Source: Cryphonectria parasitica EP155 (lineage: Eukaryota; Ascomycota; Sordariomycetes; Diaporthales; Cryphonectriaceae). From it: DNA of 64,000 nt. The stretch is taken from the NCBI RefSeq assembly GCF_011745365.1, contig NW_024468909.1, positions 4,154,001 to 4,218,000 of the forward strand, written 5' to 3'. The translations under genes and the position numbers were made by a program. The notes below the pieces were generated by a model. That model was not told where the DNA came from. It did no database searches and saw only the letters and a program-made list of their open reading frames with translations. This document shows, one piece after another, positions 1 to 12,400 of this stretch (position 1 is the stretch's first letter; each line of letters begins with the position of its first letter).

Positions 1-1228
1 GATAGCGGTCATGCGGTATCAGCCAGGCACCCAAGACCCTTTCAGAGATTCAAGACAATGTCAATATGCTGGAGTCGATGGGGAAGATGTTAACCCGCAA
101 GCAATTCCAAGAGCATCGATTGACACGGTAAGCATTTGAGAATAATAAAATTATAAACGCGGCCGAGTTAAAAAGTCATCGGTCGGCCTTTGGATCGTTT
201 GGATTTTGCAGGCCTCAAGATATTCAATAAACTGCATGGTTGCTCATTACGTGTTGGCTAGGCTGCTCATGCGGATCTTGAATGCGAGCCCGTGTCCACT
301 CTGAAAGACTGTCTAAAGCAAGTCATGCTAACATCTGCCATGATACTGGTACTGCTTGTGCTGGCAACGTTCTATCAGCCTATTATACCGCCAGTCACTT
401 GAACCTCAAATACTCATTTTGAGGAAAGAGGATGTACTTTGTTAAGTCTCTGGCCACACCAGTACATGGACTATTTTGACTCGCCGGCTCTGAACAATGA
501 GATCAATGTCTTTCTTTTGTTCTTTCATACGATTCATACTAGATGTCACGTAGACTTCTTCCATCCAACATCATGCTTCTTTGAGACAGGTTTCTCCTTT
601 ATCTCCTATTCTCTCTTTCCACTCTGCATTATTCTACAATGAGTAGATGGTCATGAAGCAATCAGAAGAATCCTTATTTAAGCCCTCTACTCTTGACCCA
701 GACGGCATGTCATTGAGGACCTGGTCCGTGCATTGAATCTCACCCAATCGTCTTACATGGACTCTGCAAGGATCTCAGGACGCAGACATCCTTGTTGTGA
801 GGACGTCCTATCTTTGCAACGGCTCAGAAGATAAAGTCATGAGGAAAGATTGTTGTCAGTTGTATCATATGCAGAAATACAACACAAGTATACGCTCTTT
901 GGTGCAGGGTTTGGAACTTGGTGGGTGGTTGAACCAACAGCCACTTCAGTGGACAAAACTGCTCACTTTTAGAAGCGCTCAGACAAATATCCCTCAACAT
1001 CACCTCAAAAAGCCCGCTGTGTCAGCCAATTCTCTACCCAGGCAACTTTCACGGCCTGCAGTTCAGCCAGTGTTGGCGAGGCACGGACAGATGTCTTTGT
1101 ATCCAGCTGAATCTCCCGTTTTCCGTCCGTCCCAAGGCCAGTGTAGAAATCCAAGATCTTTTCAGTTAGTGTCGTTTGTCTCTCTCTGGTTGCAGTAACC
1201 ACCTACATACACACTTCTGTGTGTGTGA

Positions 1229-1272
<44 letters not shown>

Positions 1273-1539
1273 AAGGCTCTCAGGTTAACAAAGTCTTGAT
1301 ATGCGTTGAAAGGAGATGATTCGTGTAAAGTAAAAAGTCTTGTGCAGGAAAACATTTTAATCGCCTCGGGGATTGTCTAATGTGTTGGCTCAGTTACTAA
1401 TGCGGAGATCGGGCTATACGAATCGTTTTGCCTCATGCCGCAGGCTACTACTAGTGCATATACTTAGTGAAGGCTATGCAAACAGCTCAGGGTATAGTAA
1501 TATTTTCTGGAGTTAGCACTGGAGCAAGCTACGCCTTGA
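1..1539. other. Left-edge stretch without a supported gene
   Basis: No coding region could be supported here. The short open frames have no recognisable domain or consistent splice sites. The only distinct element is a GA-rich simple repeat near 1227-1271. The stretch lies downstream of the minus-strand HET relic, so its right end may hold that gene's former 3' flank. Confidence 0.5.
1227..1271. repeat. (GA)n microsatellite
   Basis: A nearly perfect GA dinucleotide run with one GTGA interruption near its start, preceded by a short GT run. It lies in non-coding DNA. Confidence 0.9.
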
Positions 1540-3200
1540 TCAGCGGAGGAAGACATGTTTACTTGGCCAAGTCCACTCCTCCCATTCATCAGGCTCTCCC
1601 CTGAAATTCAAATCACATGGACTACCATCATCCCAGAAGCGAGGCATCTGAACAAATGCCGCCCCTACAAGTCTATAGTGGTCTGCTTTTCCCGGGCACC
1701 TTGCGAAGTATGAACGGTGTACACGTTCCGCAAATGACAGCCCACACATCACCCTCACGAGTCGAAGCTGGTGCGTACCCATAGCAGCCGTTACTAAAGA
1801 GAACAAGCCGTCTATTGTGCGTCATGAGTGCTGGGACACGCCGCGCATCGCTGTCCTGCGTATACACAGCCATGGGCTCATGTGGCTGGTCGGACTGCAA
1901 AAGCTGTATGAATGCCATTCGAGAGCTTGGGAACTCGTCTAGCGGCCTTTCGATGGAGCCTTGACAGAGTGCGCCGAGGAATGCCAGCTCCAGGCGATTT
2001 TGGTGTGGTCCGGGGCATTTCATCGACTGCGGTGCGACCTCTCTCCACAGCCGGATCACCTCCTCGACCTTTGCTGAAATCTCCGCCTGCTTTTTGAACA
2101 CACTGGAGGCATATATGACAGAATCATGGATAGTCGCCTTGACTCGAAGCACAGACTCGTCGTCTATATGGACTGTCTTGTCATCGTTGTTGCTCTTGAA
2201 TACTGTCGTGTCTAAGAAGGACAAAACGCTTGCGCCGCGATCCCAGCGTGGGATCCACGAGGGCAAGGCAGGGGAGCTCAGGTCATCGTCCTCGTCATGC
2301 TCCACGAAGCTCAGAAGATCCAGATCTGATGTGTGTTCCAAGTATTTGATAGCAAAGTCGCGGTAGACATCTAAATGCGATGTCTTTTTGCTGTAGTCCG
2401 GCTGAAGATCAGGCATCCCGTCGTCCGAGGTCGACAGAGCCATGAATGCGTAAATTCGATCTTTTGGGATTGTGCAACTGCAGCTTCATTCGAGAGTTGA
2501 ACAGGGTTGCAGCGTCGCTTGGATACTTTCAGGGATCAGTGTCCGGTACTCGTCTTCTCGGCTGAGTAAATAGCTCTTGATGTGAGCTGGTGAAATCTGC
2601 CATGCGCTCAACGCGGGTATCCCGGACTTCTCCCGCCGGAACAGCCACCAGAATACTCGGAGGAGGCAGAACAGAACTGCGTCTCGCCCGAGTGCTGCTT
2701 CTTGCACAACCCACCCGCGGTGAAAATAGGCATGACCTGTCAATTGTGACCAAGGCCGCCGCCACCTGTATTCGTCGAGGAGCGGGTCTCCTTCAAGCGG
2801 ATACGGGAAGCTGTCCCAGTCCCACCTGGACGACTGCAACAACAAGGAGGTCAGGACCCTGTCCATCATTTCGGTTACATCGTCTATCAGCGCGGCCACG
2901 TTGCGGGCGGCCTGTCGAGACTTGGGCTCGAGGCCGAGACATATTAGGGTACAGCTCGACATCTTATATATGCGGCCCATCAGGCCTACCTGCTGCGCCT
3001 TCTCCGCCTCATCGCGCTGGTTGATGCAGACAGAGTCGGTCCACAGAGCCCGCGGCCTATCCGTGAGCCTCGCCTGCCAGAGCGCCTCTTTCAGGTTCGT
3101 CGTGATTGCGAGCGTCTTTCCATTGATAGTGATGGTTGCGTACCTCGGAACCCCCTCTTTCCCCAGCTGGGATGTGGGATGACACGTCAGAAAAAGGGCG
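1540..3200 (-). pseudogene. Decayed heterokaryon-incompatibility (HET) domain gene
   Basis: The minus strand encodes a recognisable HET-domain protein in broken pieces. HET proteins trigger cell death after fusion of incompatible fungal strains. Reading 5' to 3' on the minus strand: a segment from about 3195 contains TDSVCINQRDEAEK (usual form LWIDxxCINQ...); then MGRIYKMSS, a GWVVQEAALGRDAV block (usual WVVQE motif), KDRIYAFMAL (usual D.RIYALLGL) and PDYSK. The C-terminal part has CYGYAPASTREGD and, in another frame, RLVGAAFVQM, both typical of the end of HET proteins. Breaks seen: the N-terminal LSYxWG motif is not found; an in-frame TGA lies at 2486-2488; and one extra base in the A-run at 1687-1690 shifts the frame before RLVGAAF. 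The gene is therefore probably inactive. An unusual splice pattern could rescue the stop but not the homopolymer shift. Identity as HET family is fairly sure; loss of function is an inference. Confidence 0.75.
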
Positions 3201-4257
3201 AGGCAGCTTATCCCCTCAGCAAATCTGCCTCCTGCTTATTTGTTGAAAATATTTCATGTAAGGTTTTCTTGCCTGCTCTCAGCTGATGACTTATGAGGCT
3301 TTCCCAAACCCATAAATCACTTAAGTCTTTAATACACTTTCATGAGCATTGTGCCCCCCCCCCCAAAAAAAAAGAGCCAAGAAAATTAATAAGAAAATCA
3401 TTTCATTTCACCAGAGATCACAGACCTCGCTTCCTCTTTCTCCTGGTCCTGTTTATCTATTTATTCATTTATAAAATATGCACACATACTGTTATAATTT
3501 TGTCATTGAAGAAGGTGTACAACTGCCATGATCTATAATCAGAATTCAACAATATTAAAGTATGAGGGCAGGGATCGATGGCAGTATTGATCGGGGGGAA
3601 GGGGGGGGGGGGCACGACCGGCTGTCTCTCAGGACTGACTATACTTATACTTTCCCCCACAACATTGAATGCTAGGGCTCATACCTCAGTCCTGGTAATT
3701 GAAAGATGTTGGGAGGCATTCAGTGATCAATTATGCGCTGCTTACTTCATTAAGTAGTGTGCGTGCATGTTGTGTACAGCAGTTATACTACACTTAGCAA
3801 CCCCGCCCAATTGATCCACTTACTAAATGTTCAATATCCGTTCATCAACATATTTGCAGGCCAAACTTATAGTCTAATGCATGTTTCTTACATAGTCAGT
3901 ATACTGTGCCTGTCCCTCTGGACGATCCTCCATCACAGCCCGCCGCCCCCCTGCAGCTTGCTCGCAGTGGTGCGTGAGAGAACGCTGGCCTGCTTTGGCC
4001 TGCTCCATCTGGGCAGCGATGATGCAAGTAAGCAATGTGGCGTCCGTATTGATGCAGAGAGGGTAGGAATCTCACCTCACTCATCACCACACCTGTGCAC
4101 GTCAACTGAACTAAAAGAATCTTACACAGCAGGACCCAGAGGCACACTTCTCTAGAACCTTTACTCGACGGAGCCTTGCGCAGTCTCACATCTCAAATGA
4201 AACCCATTCAGTCGGTCCACCACCACCAATAATCACCACACCAATTCATTACACATC
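3201..4257. other. Gene-free stretch between the HET relic and the CorA-like gene
   Basis: AT-richer DNA with homopolymer runs (C-run followed by A-run near 3355-3372; G-rich runs near 3595-3612). Nothing coding could be supported. It separates two divergent genes, so it would hold both promoters, but I recognise no specific sites. Confidence 0.5.
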
Positions 4258-5727
4258 ATGGAGGCACTCCGGCAGTTGGCCGATGGGCAGCCTCCAGTCA
4301 GCCGGTTCGCTGAGAGGTGGTCAGGCCTAACCTACCGCACCCTCGACATGACAACCAATACAGAGACCAACACTTTGGTGCGCTACCACTCCCAGGTGCT
4401 ATCCGAAGCCGAGCTGTCATCATTCGCTAGTAAAAACGACCCAGTGCTGTCGCCGGCCCAGGCACATGCGGACTTGAAACTTATAGTGATTCCCGACTTT
4501 CTCGAGAGGCAGCTGCTGATATCCCGAACTGCATTTCTCGACGTCTTCCGCCTTCTCAAGCTGGACCCGTGGGCTCTCTATCTGATCACCAACAAGGTGC
4601 TTTGGCTTCCAACACCACACAGACGCAGGAGATGGCCGAACAACAACCTTTTACCTGGGCACCATTTTCTACACCATCCTATGGAGCACCACACGCCGCC
4701 CCCCTTCGACACCATCATCGACCAACTCCACCACCATCAGTTCCGTCCGCGTCCTCGTCCTGCTCCGCCACAAGAACGAGTTCAAGCGGCCAGAGGTCAT
4801 CTACGATGAAACTTACTAGCATGCTGCGCGACTGTGCCCCGCCTCACTTGAGCAGGCCAGGCCCCCTCATGGCCTTTGTGACGGCGCTGCATATCGTGCG
4901 GTACCTGGACGGTTCCCTGCTCAGCACTCTCGAGGACGTGCGATCTATGGAGTCTGACAGTGGCTTCGGGGGCTGGATTCATCACAATACCATCAAAATG
5001 CTGCCCAGCATCGACGACATTGCGAGCTGGTCCAAGCAGATCGGCGGGGACTTGGTGCAATGTGCAAACTACGTCAGGCACGCCGAGGCTGCTGAGGCAC
5101 TGCTTGGCTATATCGAGGACGAGGAGGAGGAGGAGGAGGAGGAGGAGGAGGAGGAGGAGGAGGCGAAGACAGTGTCGCAGAGGTCAGACGTGGGAAACAC
5201 AGCAGGAGATGCCGTGGACGCGGCCAGGGTAGTGAAAAGGCAGCTCGCCTCCTGCAGGGTCAACATCCAGTACCTACACGAGAGGTTAGGCGGCCAAAAG
5301 AACACGGTAAGGACATGATGAAAGAAAGAAAAAAAACCAAACCCCCAACCTGCCTACTTATAAACACGTTACCCCCACTCAAAACTAACTCATACTCCGC
5401 CTCTGCTTTCATCCTTTCCTCTCTCTCTTGCAGCTCACCACAATGCTCACCCACGAAGACGCCCGCGCAGCCATCGAGCTGGCCGACGCCGCCAAGCGCG
5501 ACGGCTCGTCTATGAAGACCATCGCCGTCATGACCATGGCCTTTCTCCCGGCGACCTTCTTCGCCGCCCTCTTCTCGGTGCCGTCGCTGCAGTGGGATGA
5601 GCCTGCGGGCCGGGTGATTCAGCCTAGCTTCTGGATCTACTGGGCTTTCACCGTGCCTGTCACGCTGTTGGTCTTCTTGGCTTGGCTGCTGCTTAATCAT
5701 AGGGCTTGGGCGGGGGAAAGCTGCTGA
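4258..5727 (+). pseudogene. CorA-like Mg2+ transporter family gene with two apparent frameshifts
   Basis: The sequence encodes a fungal CorA-like divalent-cation transporter: a long cytosolic N-terminal domain and two C-terminal membrane helices. The start at 4258 opens a frame covering ITNK near 4585-4596. The family-like sequence then continues one base later (CFGFQ..., FYLGTIFYTILW) from 4598 to about 4804. It shifts by one base again near 4805 and runs on through MLRDCAPP and a coiled-coil-like region with a polyglutamate tract (5118-5162). A clear intron at 5307-5433 (GTAAGG..TTGCAG) joins NT to LTTMLTHEDARAAIELADAAK. The helices are roughly IAVMTMAFLPATFFAALFSV and FWIYWAFTVPVTLLVFLAW. 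The GMN motif of classic CorA is not obvious, which is common in this fungal branch. Neither shift looks like a splice: the best candidate intron at the first site would be only about 25 bp. The gene is either broken or carries two sequencing errors. Family assignment is moderately sure. Confidence 0.65.
5118..5163 (+). repeat. (GAG)n triplet run coding for polyglutamate
   Basis: A run of about 15 GAG/GAC-type triplets inside the CorA-like reading frame, giving an acidic tract. It is a likely site of length variation between strains. Confidence 0.85.
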
Positions 5728-6587
5728 AAGATGGGCAAAGTAGGATGAGAGGGGAAAGAGCATGTTTGCCGAGTCTAGAAGGGACCCCCCGGCCCTCTTT
5801 GAGAGAGGAGCGGGTTGGGAAGGAAAGGACAAGTGTCTTACTGGTAAGTGATCGTAAGGATGACGGTGTTCTGGTCACATGGGCCGAACTGAACAGCATC
5901 ATCCGCTACACTGAGCAATAAAGTAGAAAAAGGGGCTCTGACACTTTGCCATCTGGTCCAAAGGTTACATCATATAATTATAGACACAAGTAGATATAAT
6001 ATCACCCATCCATATATGCCTAGGAGGGCCTCTAGGCTTCAAGAATATCAATCAGTCGCCAAGCATGTCTCCTGGCAATAATATAACATGCACAGCGTGG
6101 AGATCGTCCATAAGTTCTTTGAACTGTCACAGTGTTCAGACAACTATTTCACCATCTCCTCTCTGGCAGTCCAGGTTCTCACAATAGCATAGAAACACAG
6201 ATCGTACATGGTGATACATCATATTTATCCTTATTCTATACACAGCACGAGGCCGAGCAAGGTGGCCGTATTGGCCACATTATGATACCCAAGGTGACAA
6301 CAGGATCCAGCCAGATCCAGTATATCAAAGTAGTAGAGATTGCGCCTCCGCCATGATGTCCATGCATATGTCATACAGACCGCTCTCGTCTTTGTTAAGC
6401 CAACTAACAAATATATTTTGTCCAAATCATACATCTCGTGATACCGGAACACGTAAATCTTTTTGTCTTGTTATGTACACATGAATGATAAGACGGGAAA
6501 GAGAAAGAAGAAGAAAAAAAGGTGCTCTTGTCATATTACCAAGGCATGGTGAATAGCCCAGCCCCGAGGAGAGGGGGGCGAAAAAAA
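5728..6587. other. Convergent 3' region between the CorA-like gene and the MAPKKK
   Basis: Non-coding DNA, AT-rich in 5930-6500. It should hold the 3' untranslated regions and polyadenylation signals of both converging genes. No further gene is supported. Confidence 0.5.
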
Positions 6588-9405
6588 TTAGGTGATGGGC
6601 GTCAGGAACGAGTGGAGCATCAACTCGTCCGCGCTGGGTCTCTTGGTATGGTCAAGCTCGAAAGTCTGACCAAGGAAGTTCTGGGCATCCTCGCTGGCGT
6701 GCTCGGGGATGGTGGGCGCCGCCTTGGCACCACCGATCTTGAAGATGGCCTGCAGCTGCGAGCAGTCTGGGAACGGGTGCGTGCCCGTCATCATCTCGAC
6801 GACCAGGCACCCGAGGGACCAGATGTCGGCCTTGCGCGTGTAGCTCGTCTGCTTGACCACCTCGGGCGCCATCCAGTACACGGAGCCCTGCAGCGATGGG
6901 CGGTGCTTGTTGTTGTTGGCGCCGGTGAGGATGTTGGTCGCCTCGAGCTTCTTGGAGATGCCAAAGTCGGAGATCTTGATCGTGCCCTTGTTGTCGACGA
7001 GGATGTTGGCACCCTTGATGTCGCGGTGGATGATCTCCTTGCCGTGCAGGTATGACAGACCCGTCAGGATCTGCCTGGTAAAGCTGCGAACAGGCGGCTC
7101 GGGCAGCGCGCCGTACGAGTTGAGCATCGTCTGCACAGAGCCGCCAGGGACGTACTCGAGGAAAATATTCAGGTATTCAGGAGAGGAACTGCAGCCGAGG
7201 TACTGCACGATGTTGGGGTGGCGGAGGTCTCGGAGCAGACTGATCTCGCGCTTGAGTGCCTCGATCATGCTCTTCTTCCTGTGGTCGTTCTGAGAATTGG
7301 CGCCTGGCGAGGGGGTCTCGACCTGCTTGACTGCCAGCAGCTCGCCAGTCACGGCGTGCAGGGCGAGATAGACACAGCCAAAAGAACCTTGGCCGATCAT
7401 GGCACCCTTCATCCACTTGTTGTCGTCCCATGACTCGCCGGCCAGGAAGCTTTGTAGTTCCTCATCGGCATCCTCACCATCCTCGTTGAGCGCCTGGTTG
7501 ACATCTCGGAGTGAGCTCGAGCCAGACCCACCAGTGCTGCTCTCCCCGTCGAAATAGCTATGTCTGACGACATTGCCCTCGGGGTCGGTGACGCTGACGG
7601 CAGCTGAGTCTGAGCCACTATCGGCAAAGGAGACATATGACTTGCGATTCGGCTCAATGGGGCTGGACTCCTCCTGGAGCGTATCAAGCACCGACGAGGC
7701 AACAGAGTCGCGGAACATTGGCGTCATGCGTCCGTGGACATTGGGACGAACCTTGGCAATCTGACTCGTGGCGTTCAGCCAGCTGTCGGCGATCGTTGGG
7801 ATGGGGGGTGCGTCCTGGATGCTTGATGCAAAGCTCAGATTGCTTGCAACGCTGAGGCGGCTGTTGACCTTGCTGAGGCGCGCAGATCGGCGCATAGACA
7901 ACCGGGCAGTGCGGTCGATATCTTCTCTCGGATGGTCTGGGAAGTACGAGGTGAGGTCGGAAGCGATGAGCTCGCTGGGGGGCCGGAGTCCACCAAACTG
8001 CCTCAGGAGCCCCTTGCGAGCTCTCGGCAGGGGAGGGCTGGCGGCATCCTGTGGTGCAGGTCGTTCCAGCTCGCGGGCAGTGTTCTTTACGTTTCTCTCC
8101 CGGTCCTGGTATGATACGGGTGACAGCGGCGGCTGCATGGCTTCCCAGCTCTCCCCGAGCAGTTTCTGCACTTTCATCTGGCTCCTGTTGCCAAAGGATT
8201 CGACGGTCCGGTGGTTCTGCTGGTTCTCCTCCATCGCGATGGCTGCAGCCCGCTCCAGCTCGCTGTGGCCTGGCTCGCCGGCGGGCACCCTCCTGAGGAT
8301 GAGCCTGTTCCTCTCGGGCCTCTTCTCGTCCTTGATGATCTTCCAGAGCTCCGTGTCGCCCAGACGACGGCACATTTTTGGGTCAGGCTCGAGCCCAACC
8401 AGGACCCAGAAACAGTAATTCCTCTCGTAATCTTCCCGCAGAGAAAACTTGCGCAGCGTGACCCGCATGACCTCTTCGCAGTTTTTACACTCGGCGATCT
8501 TAACCACCTTGGTGACCCCACCACTGGAGATCACGCGAATTACATCCTGGTTCTGAGGCAGCGCTGCCATCAGAGATCCATCCGCGCTTGAGTTGTTCCT
8601 GTTGTGGGCGGACAGCTGGGCGGTGCGGGTCTGCGGCGGCGAGGTGGGCATCCGTGGTCCGGTAGGAAGGCCTTGGCCAACATTCCGCGGTGCGTATCTC
8701 TGGTTGCTAGACTTGTACTCTGTGTTGGGCAAGGGAGACGTGGGCCTCGACGTTGACCTTTGTTGTGGATCGAGCATGATGGATGTGTCGTACTGTCTCG
8801 AGTAGCGCTTGTTGGCCGAGGGCGTGGGCAGCGACCGGGCAGCTGAGTTCGGCGGGCGGGGGGAGCTTGTTGATGATGGTGTGTACTGTGGGAGGTCCAT
8901 CAGGCCACCAAAGGAGTCCTAGGGGTATCTACATCAGTCGCACGTCCAAGCAGCCCATCCAAGCATGTGACAGCGAGCGACTCACCCTATTCCGCTTCTT
9001 CTGGTTGGCATATGCCTGTGTCCTCAGCTTCTTGATGCCCAGGAACAAGCGCACGCGGTCGCCGACCTTGTCAATACCCATCTCCTTCAGGACCTCCTTG
9101 TCCATCTCGAGCAGGTTCTCGCCATTGATGTGGTTTTTCCTGAACAGCTTCTCGTAGTCGCCACATTTTACACTCCTAAGGTAGTCGCACACCCTGTCCT
9201 CGTCCCAGTACTTGACCGAGTCTGGCCCATCGCCCTCGGAGAACTCTGATTCGGTAGGACTCGCAAAAGACTGACTCTGTGTCGGGAATGTCGGCGCCCT
9301 CCTTGGTGGTGCATAGGAGGATTGTGTTGAGCTCGAGGGCACCAATGTGGATTGGTTGGAGGAGAGGCCCGCCTGGTACGGCGTTTTCGAGGCCAGCATG
9401 GCCAT
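6588..9405 (-). CDS. STE11: STE11-type MAP kinase kinase kinase
   Basis: Two exons, 9405-8986 and 8918-6588, with an intron at 8919-8985 (GTGAGT..CCTAG), give a 916-residue protein. A SAM domain at about residues 66-130 (YWDEDRVCDYLRSVKCGDYE) is followed by an RA-like domain at about 264-351 (VIRVISSGGVTKVVKIAEC) and a C-terminal Ser/Thr kinase domain at about 642-916. The kinase has the glycine loop GQGSFGCVYLAL, the ATP lysine in LLAVKQV, the catalytic loop HRDIKGANILV, DFG in ISDFGISKK and MAPEVV. SAM-RA-kinase order is diagnostic of the Ste11/NRC-1/Mst11 group. In yeast and moulds this group phosphorylates the Ste7-type MAPKK in the mating, cell-fusion and infection cascade, bound through SAM to the Ste50 adaptor. 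The start at 9405 is the first ATG of the open frame. The gene looks intact. BCK1-type kinases are an alternative but lack this N-terminal SAM arrangement. Confidence 0.93.
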
Positions 9406-12400
9406 GATGCAATGTTGTGTGTGGTGGTGGTGGTGATGGTGGTGAATATCGATGTTGTAGTGGTGCGTGGTGCGAGGCTGTAGTGTCGAGGTGTGGTGTA
9501 GCGTGAGCCTGGCCGAGTCGGTGAGCGAAGTTGGCCTCGAAGCCTGTCAGGGAGGTCTCGCCAGTCGGGTGCGTTTTGGGAGGGGGGCTCTCCAGGGTTC
9601 AAGTAGGTATTGTACTTATGTACGCGCCGGGACAAGAGGTGGATACCCACAGTGGAGGTCGTTTCGTGTGTCGGAGGGCGGGATCCAACGCGTCGATCAA
9701 GAAGCGGAGGCGGACGAGGCACAGGCTTCTGGTTGTTCTTTTTTTAATGGTGGCGCGGGTGAGGAACAAAGAAAAGCCCCTCTGAGAAGCTTGGGCCCTG
9801 GCAACACAAATAAGGAGATGAGGGAACTCAAGCAGGTGGACGTCACCCTGCTGACTGAAGGGGAGGAGGAAAACGAGGCCGCAGCCTGGGCCTCAATCTT
9901 CGTATCAAATGCTTATGAGGCACGCAGGGAGTGTGTGTCTCGCTTGGGGAAGTGCCACGCCGAAAAGTGTTGGCCGGTTGGGGAATAAAGTTCCTTGCTT
10001 TCAAAAATGGTGGTCCATCGAATTGGTCGGCAGGTCAGATTCGGGGTCGTAAGCAGTCTCACCAAGCACAGCACGGCGAGACAAAAAGGTGGGATAAATG
10101 GAAGATGATTTCCGTTCGATTCCCCGTGTATGGTCTGTCCCTCAGCGCAGGCGGCTCGAGAGGAGTTGTTAATGTCAGGTGTGAGGGAAGGGTTCGATCT
10201 ATTCGAGGCGTAATCCGTGTCAACTCTGACCTGTCAGTCCGTTCAAAGACTGGGATTAATTAAAAGACTGGCTCGATGTGTAAATGGCCAGGCCTGGGGT
10301 ATACTGTTCTGGACAGAAACCTGGCGAGACTGGCGGGGATTGTAGAATGGATAGGATCAGGCGGGAAAACTCTTGTCGTTTGAGAATAGGCGCGAGGGAT
10401 GGCGGTGGAGGTGACGAGGAGGAAGGGGGAGGGGGTTGAGGTTTGTTCTATGGTTGAAGGGGGAAAACAAAATAATCTGGAGGGGATCTGTTTTAGAACG
10501 GGACGAGTAAGCACACAGCATGTGGTGGTAACAGTAGTCTGATGTGGTGGAGGCGGTAGCGGTGCTTAGCGAGTGGTGGTGGTGGTACGGAAATCACTAA
10601 ACCACTTACTGTTACTGTCTTTGTGGTGGAGGGTGTGGGGTTTTTTGCCTCAGGGTATGCAGCAGAACATGGGCTTGGGGGCCAGAGATACCAGTGTGCA
10701 GCTTGCATTCTGCAGCTGCAGTATCCCAGGGTCGAGGGAGTCACCGACGCCAAATCGACCGCTGCCAAGTGATGACCTGGCGGGTTGCAGAACTGCAGGA
10801 CAGCCTGCGGGCCCCGCTGCGATTGGTTCAGGCGCGTCAAGAAGGATAGCCTGGGTACATTTTCAGGGGGGTCCGGCAGCGCGGGGACACACTCAAATCC
10901 AGCAAGTTCAGAGAGGAATTAACCCCCTGTCAGCCTGCCTGATCAGGCTTGGAACCCACTACGCACTAGCAGCCCGTCTCCGCTAGTTGAAACAGTCTGT
11001 GAGAGAGACGGAGGGAGGAAAAAAAGGGGGGGCGCCTGCGCACGGAGCCCTGTACACATCACCCACTCATCATTCTTGAACAAATCTGTAGGCTTTTGGT
11101 CATGCCCCAGAACACGAAACCACCAGCGGGACGCACAGAGGTGGGGTGAACCAGCATCAACGGCTGCTGATGATTTTTGTTTTCTCTCTTTGGCTCACTG
11201 GCGAGGTCATGGCGTTAGCACAGGTCTCGTCACCGTCACAAAGGGGTTATGGACGATAGCGTGTCTTGGTTCATAATCAGAGGGCTATCCGATATCTGAA
11301 ATCGTGATCTGAGGTCAATACGAAAGAGGAGAGACCTGCCACTACTATCGGACGCGAGAAGTCTTCCCCTCCCCCCCCCCCTGGGGCCCTCCACAGCTCA
11401 CGGAACGAACTTTGTAGTAGATAGATGGAAGGAGTACTATGGTACTTTGCCCGTCTGAGGCCACGACCCACAACTTAAACACTCAGCATGACAGATCGGT
11501 CGTTCGGGAAATGAAGCATTGACAGTCACCGGCAATAGCAGGTCTCACTATGGCAACTAATTTGCCTTGGCTGACGGGGGTGGTTGGAAGGCGACATCAC
11601 GGGCAGTTTTTGCGGGAGAAGAGAGCAGTAGGCGGAGGAGGAGGAAGATTAGCTTGTGGTCGTCACTCCTGCGACCCCTACTCCTCTTCATCTGAAACTT
11701 GAGGATCGTCAACAAGATCAACAAGTGGCGGACGGCACAGGGGAATAAAAAGAAACAAAAAGCCGCGGACACGTGTCGGCGCGAGAGACTTAACTTGGGA
11801 CCGTTCCCAGTCAGAATGGGGCTCTTTCTGCAGCTTTACCCATCTCTGGAGGGCTGCCTGCATGAGACCCAAGGAAATGAGGATGATGATCGGCACCCTG
11901 AAGTCATAGGCACGAAGGGTTCTTTGACGGGATCAACAACAATACTACTGTAGTAGTATCTAGGTGTCTGTTTTGCGTCACTGGCCCGCTGTTTATGACT
12001 TTTAATGTACTGCAATAGTATGGACAGACGATCTTTGATCCACTAACTGGGGGATGGGGAGGGCAATAAATGATGACTTGCAGTCGTTGGTGATATCGCC
12101 CCAGTGTAGATCACAGAATCGACCTGGGACCGTTGTCAAGATCGATCCCTATATATGACAAGACATAGTTCTCAATTTTGCTGTGGTACTCGGCAACTCG
12201 CCGAGGAATTCATGGTAAGCAGCGGCCTTGGTCATCAGTAGCGTGTTCAGAGGCTCGCGATCGCGTTGAATGTCTGTGCTCGTACCGCAAGTTCGTCGTC
12301 AGCCGAGGAGGAAATTTTCCGCACCACAGGGATTTTCCATCTATCCCGACCGAGAGCTGTGTGGCTTCGCGGGTGATGGGGAACCGGTCAGTCGCAAACC

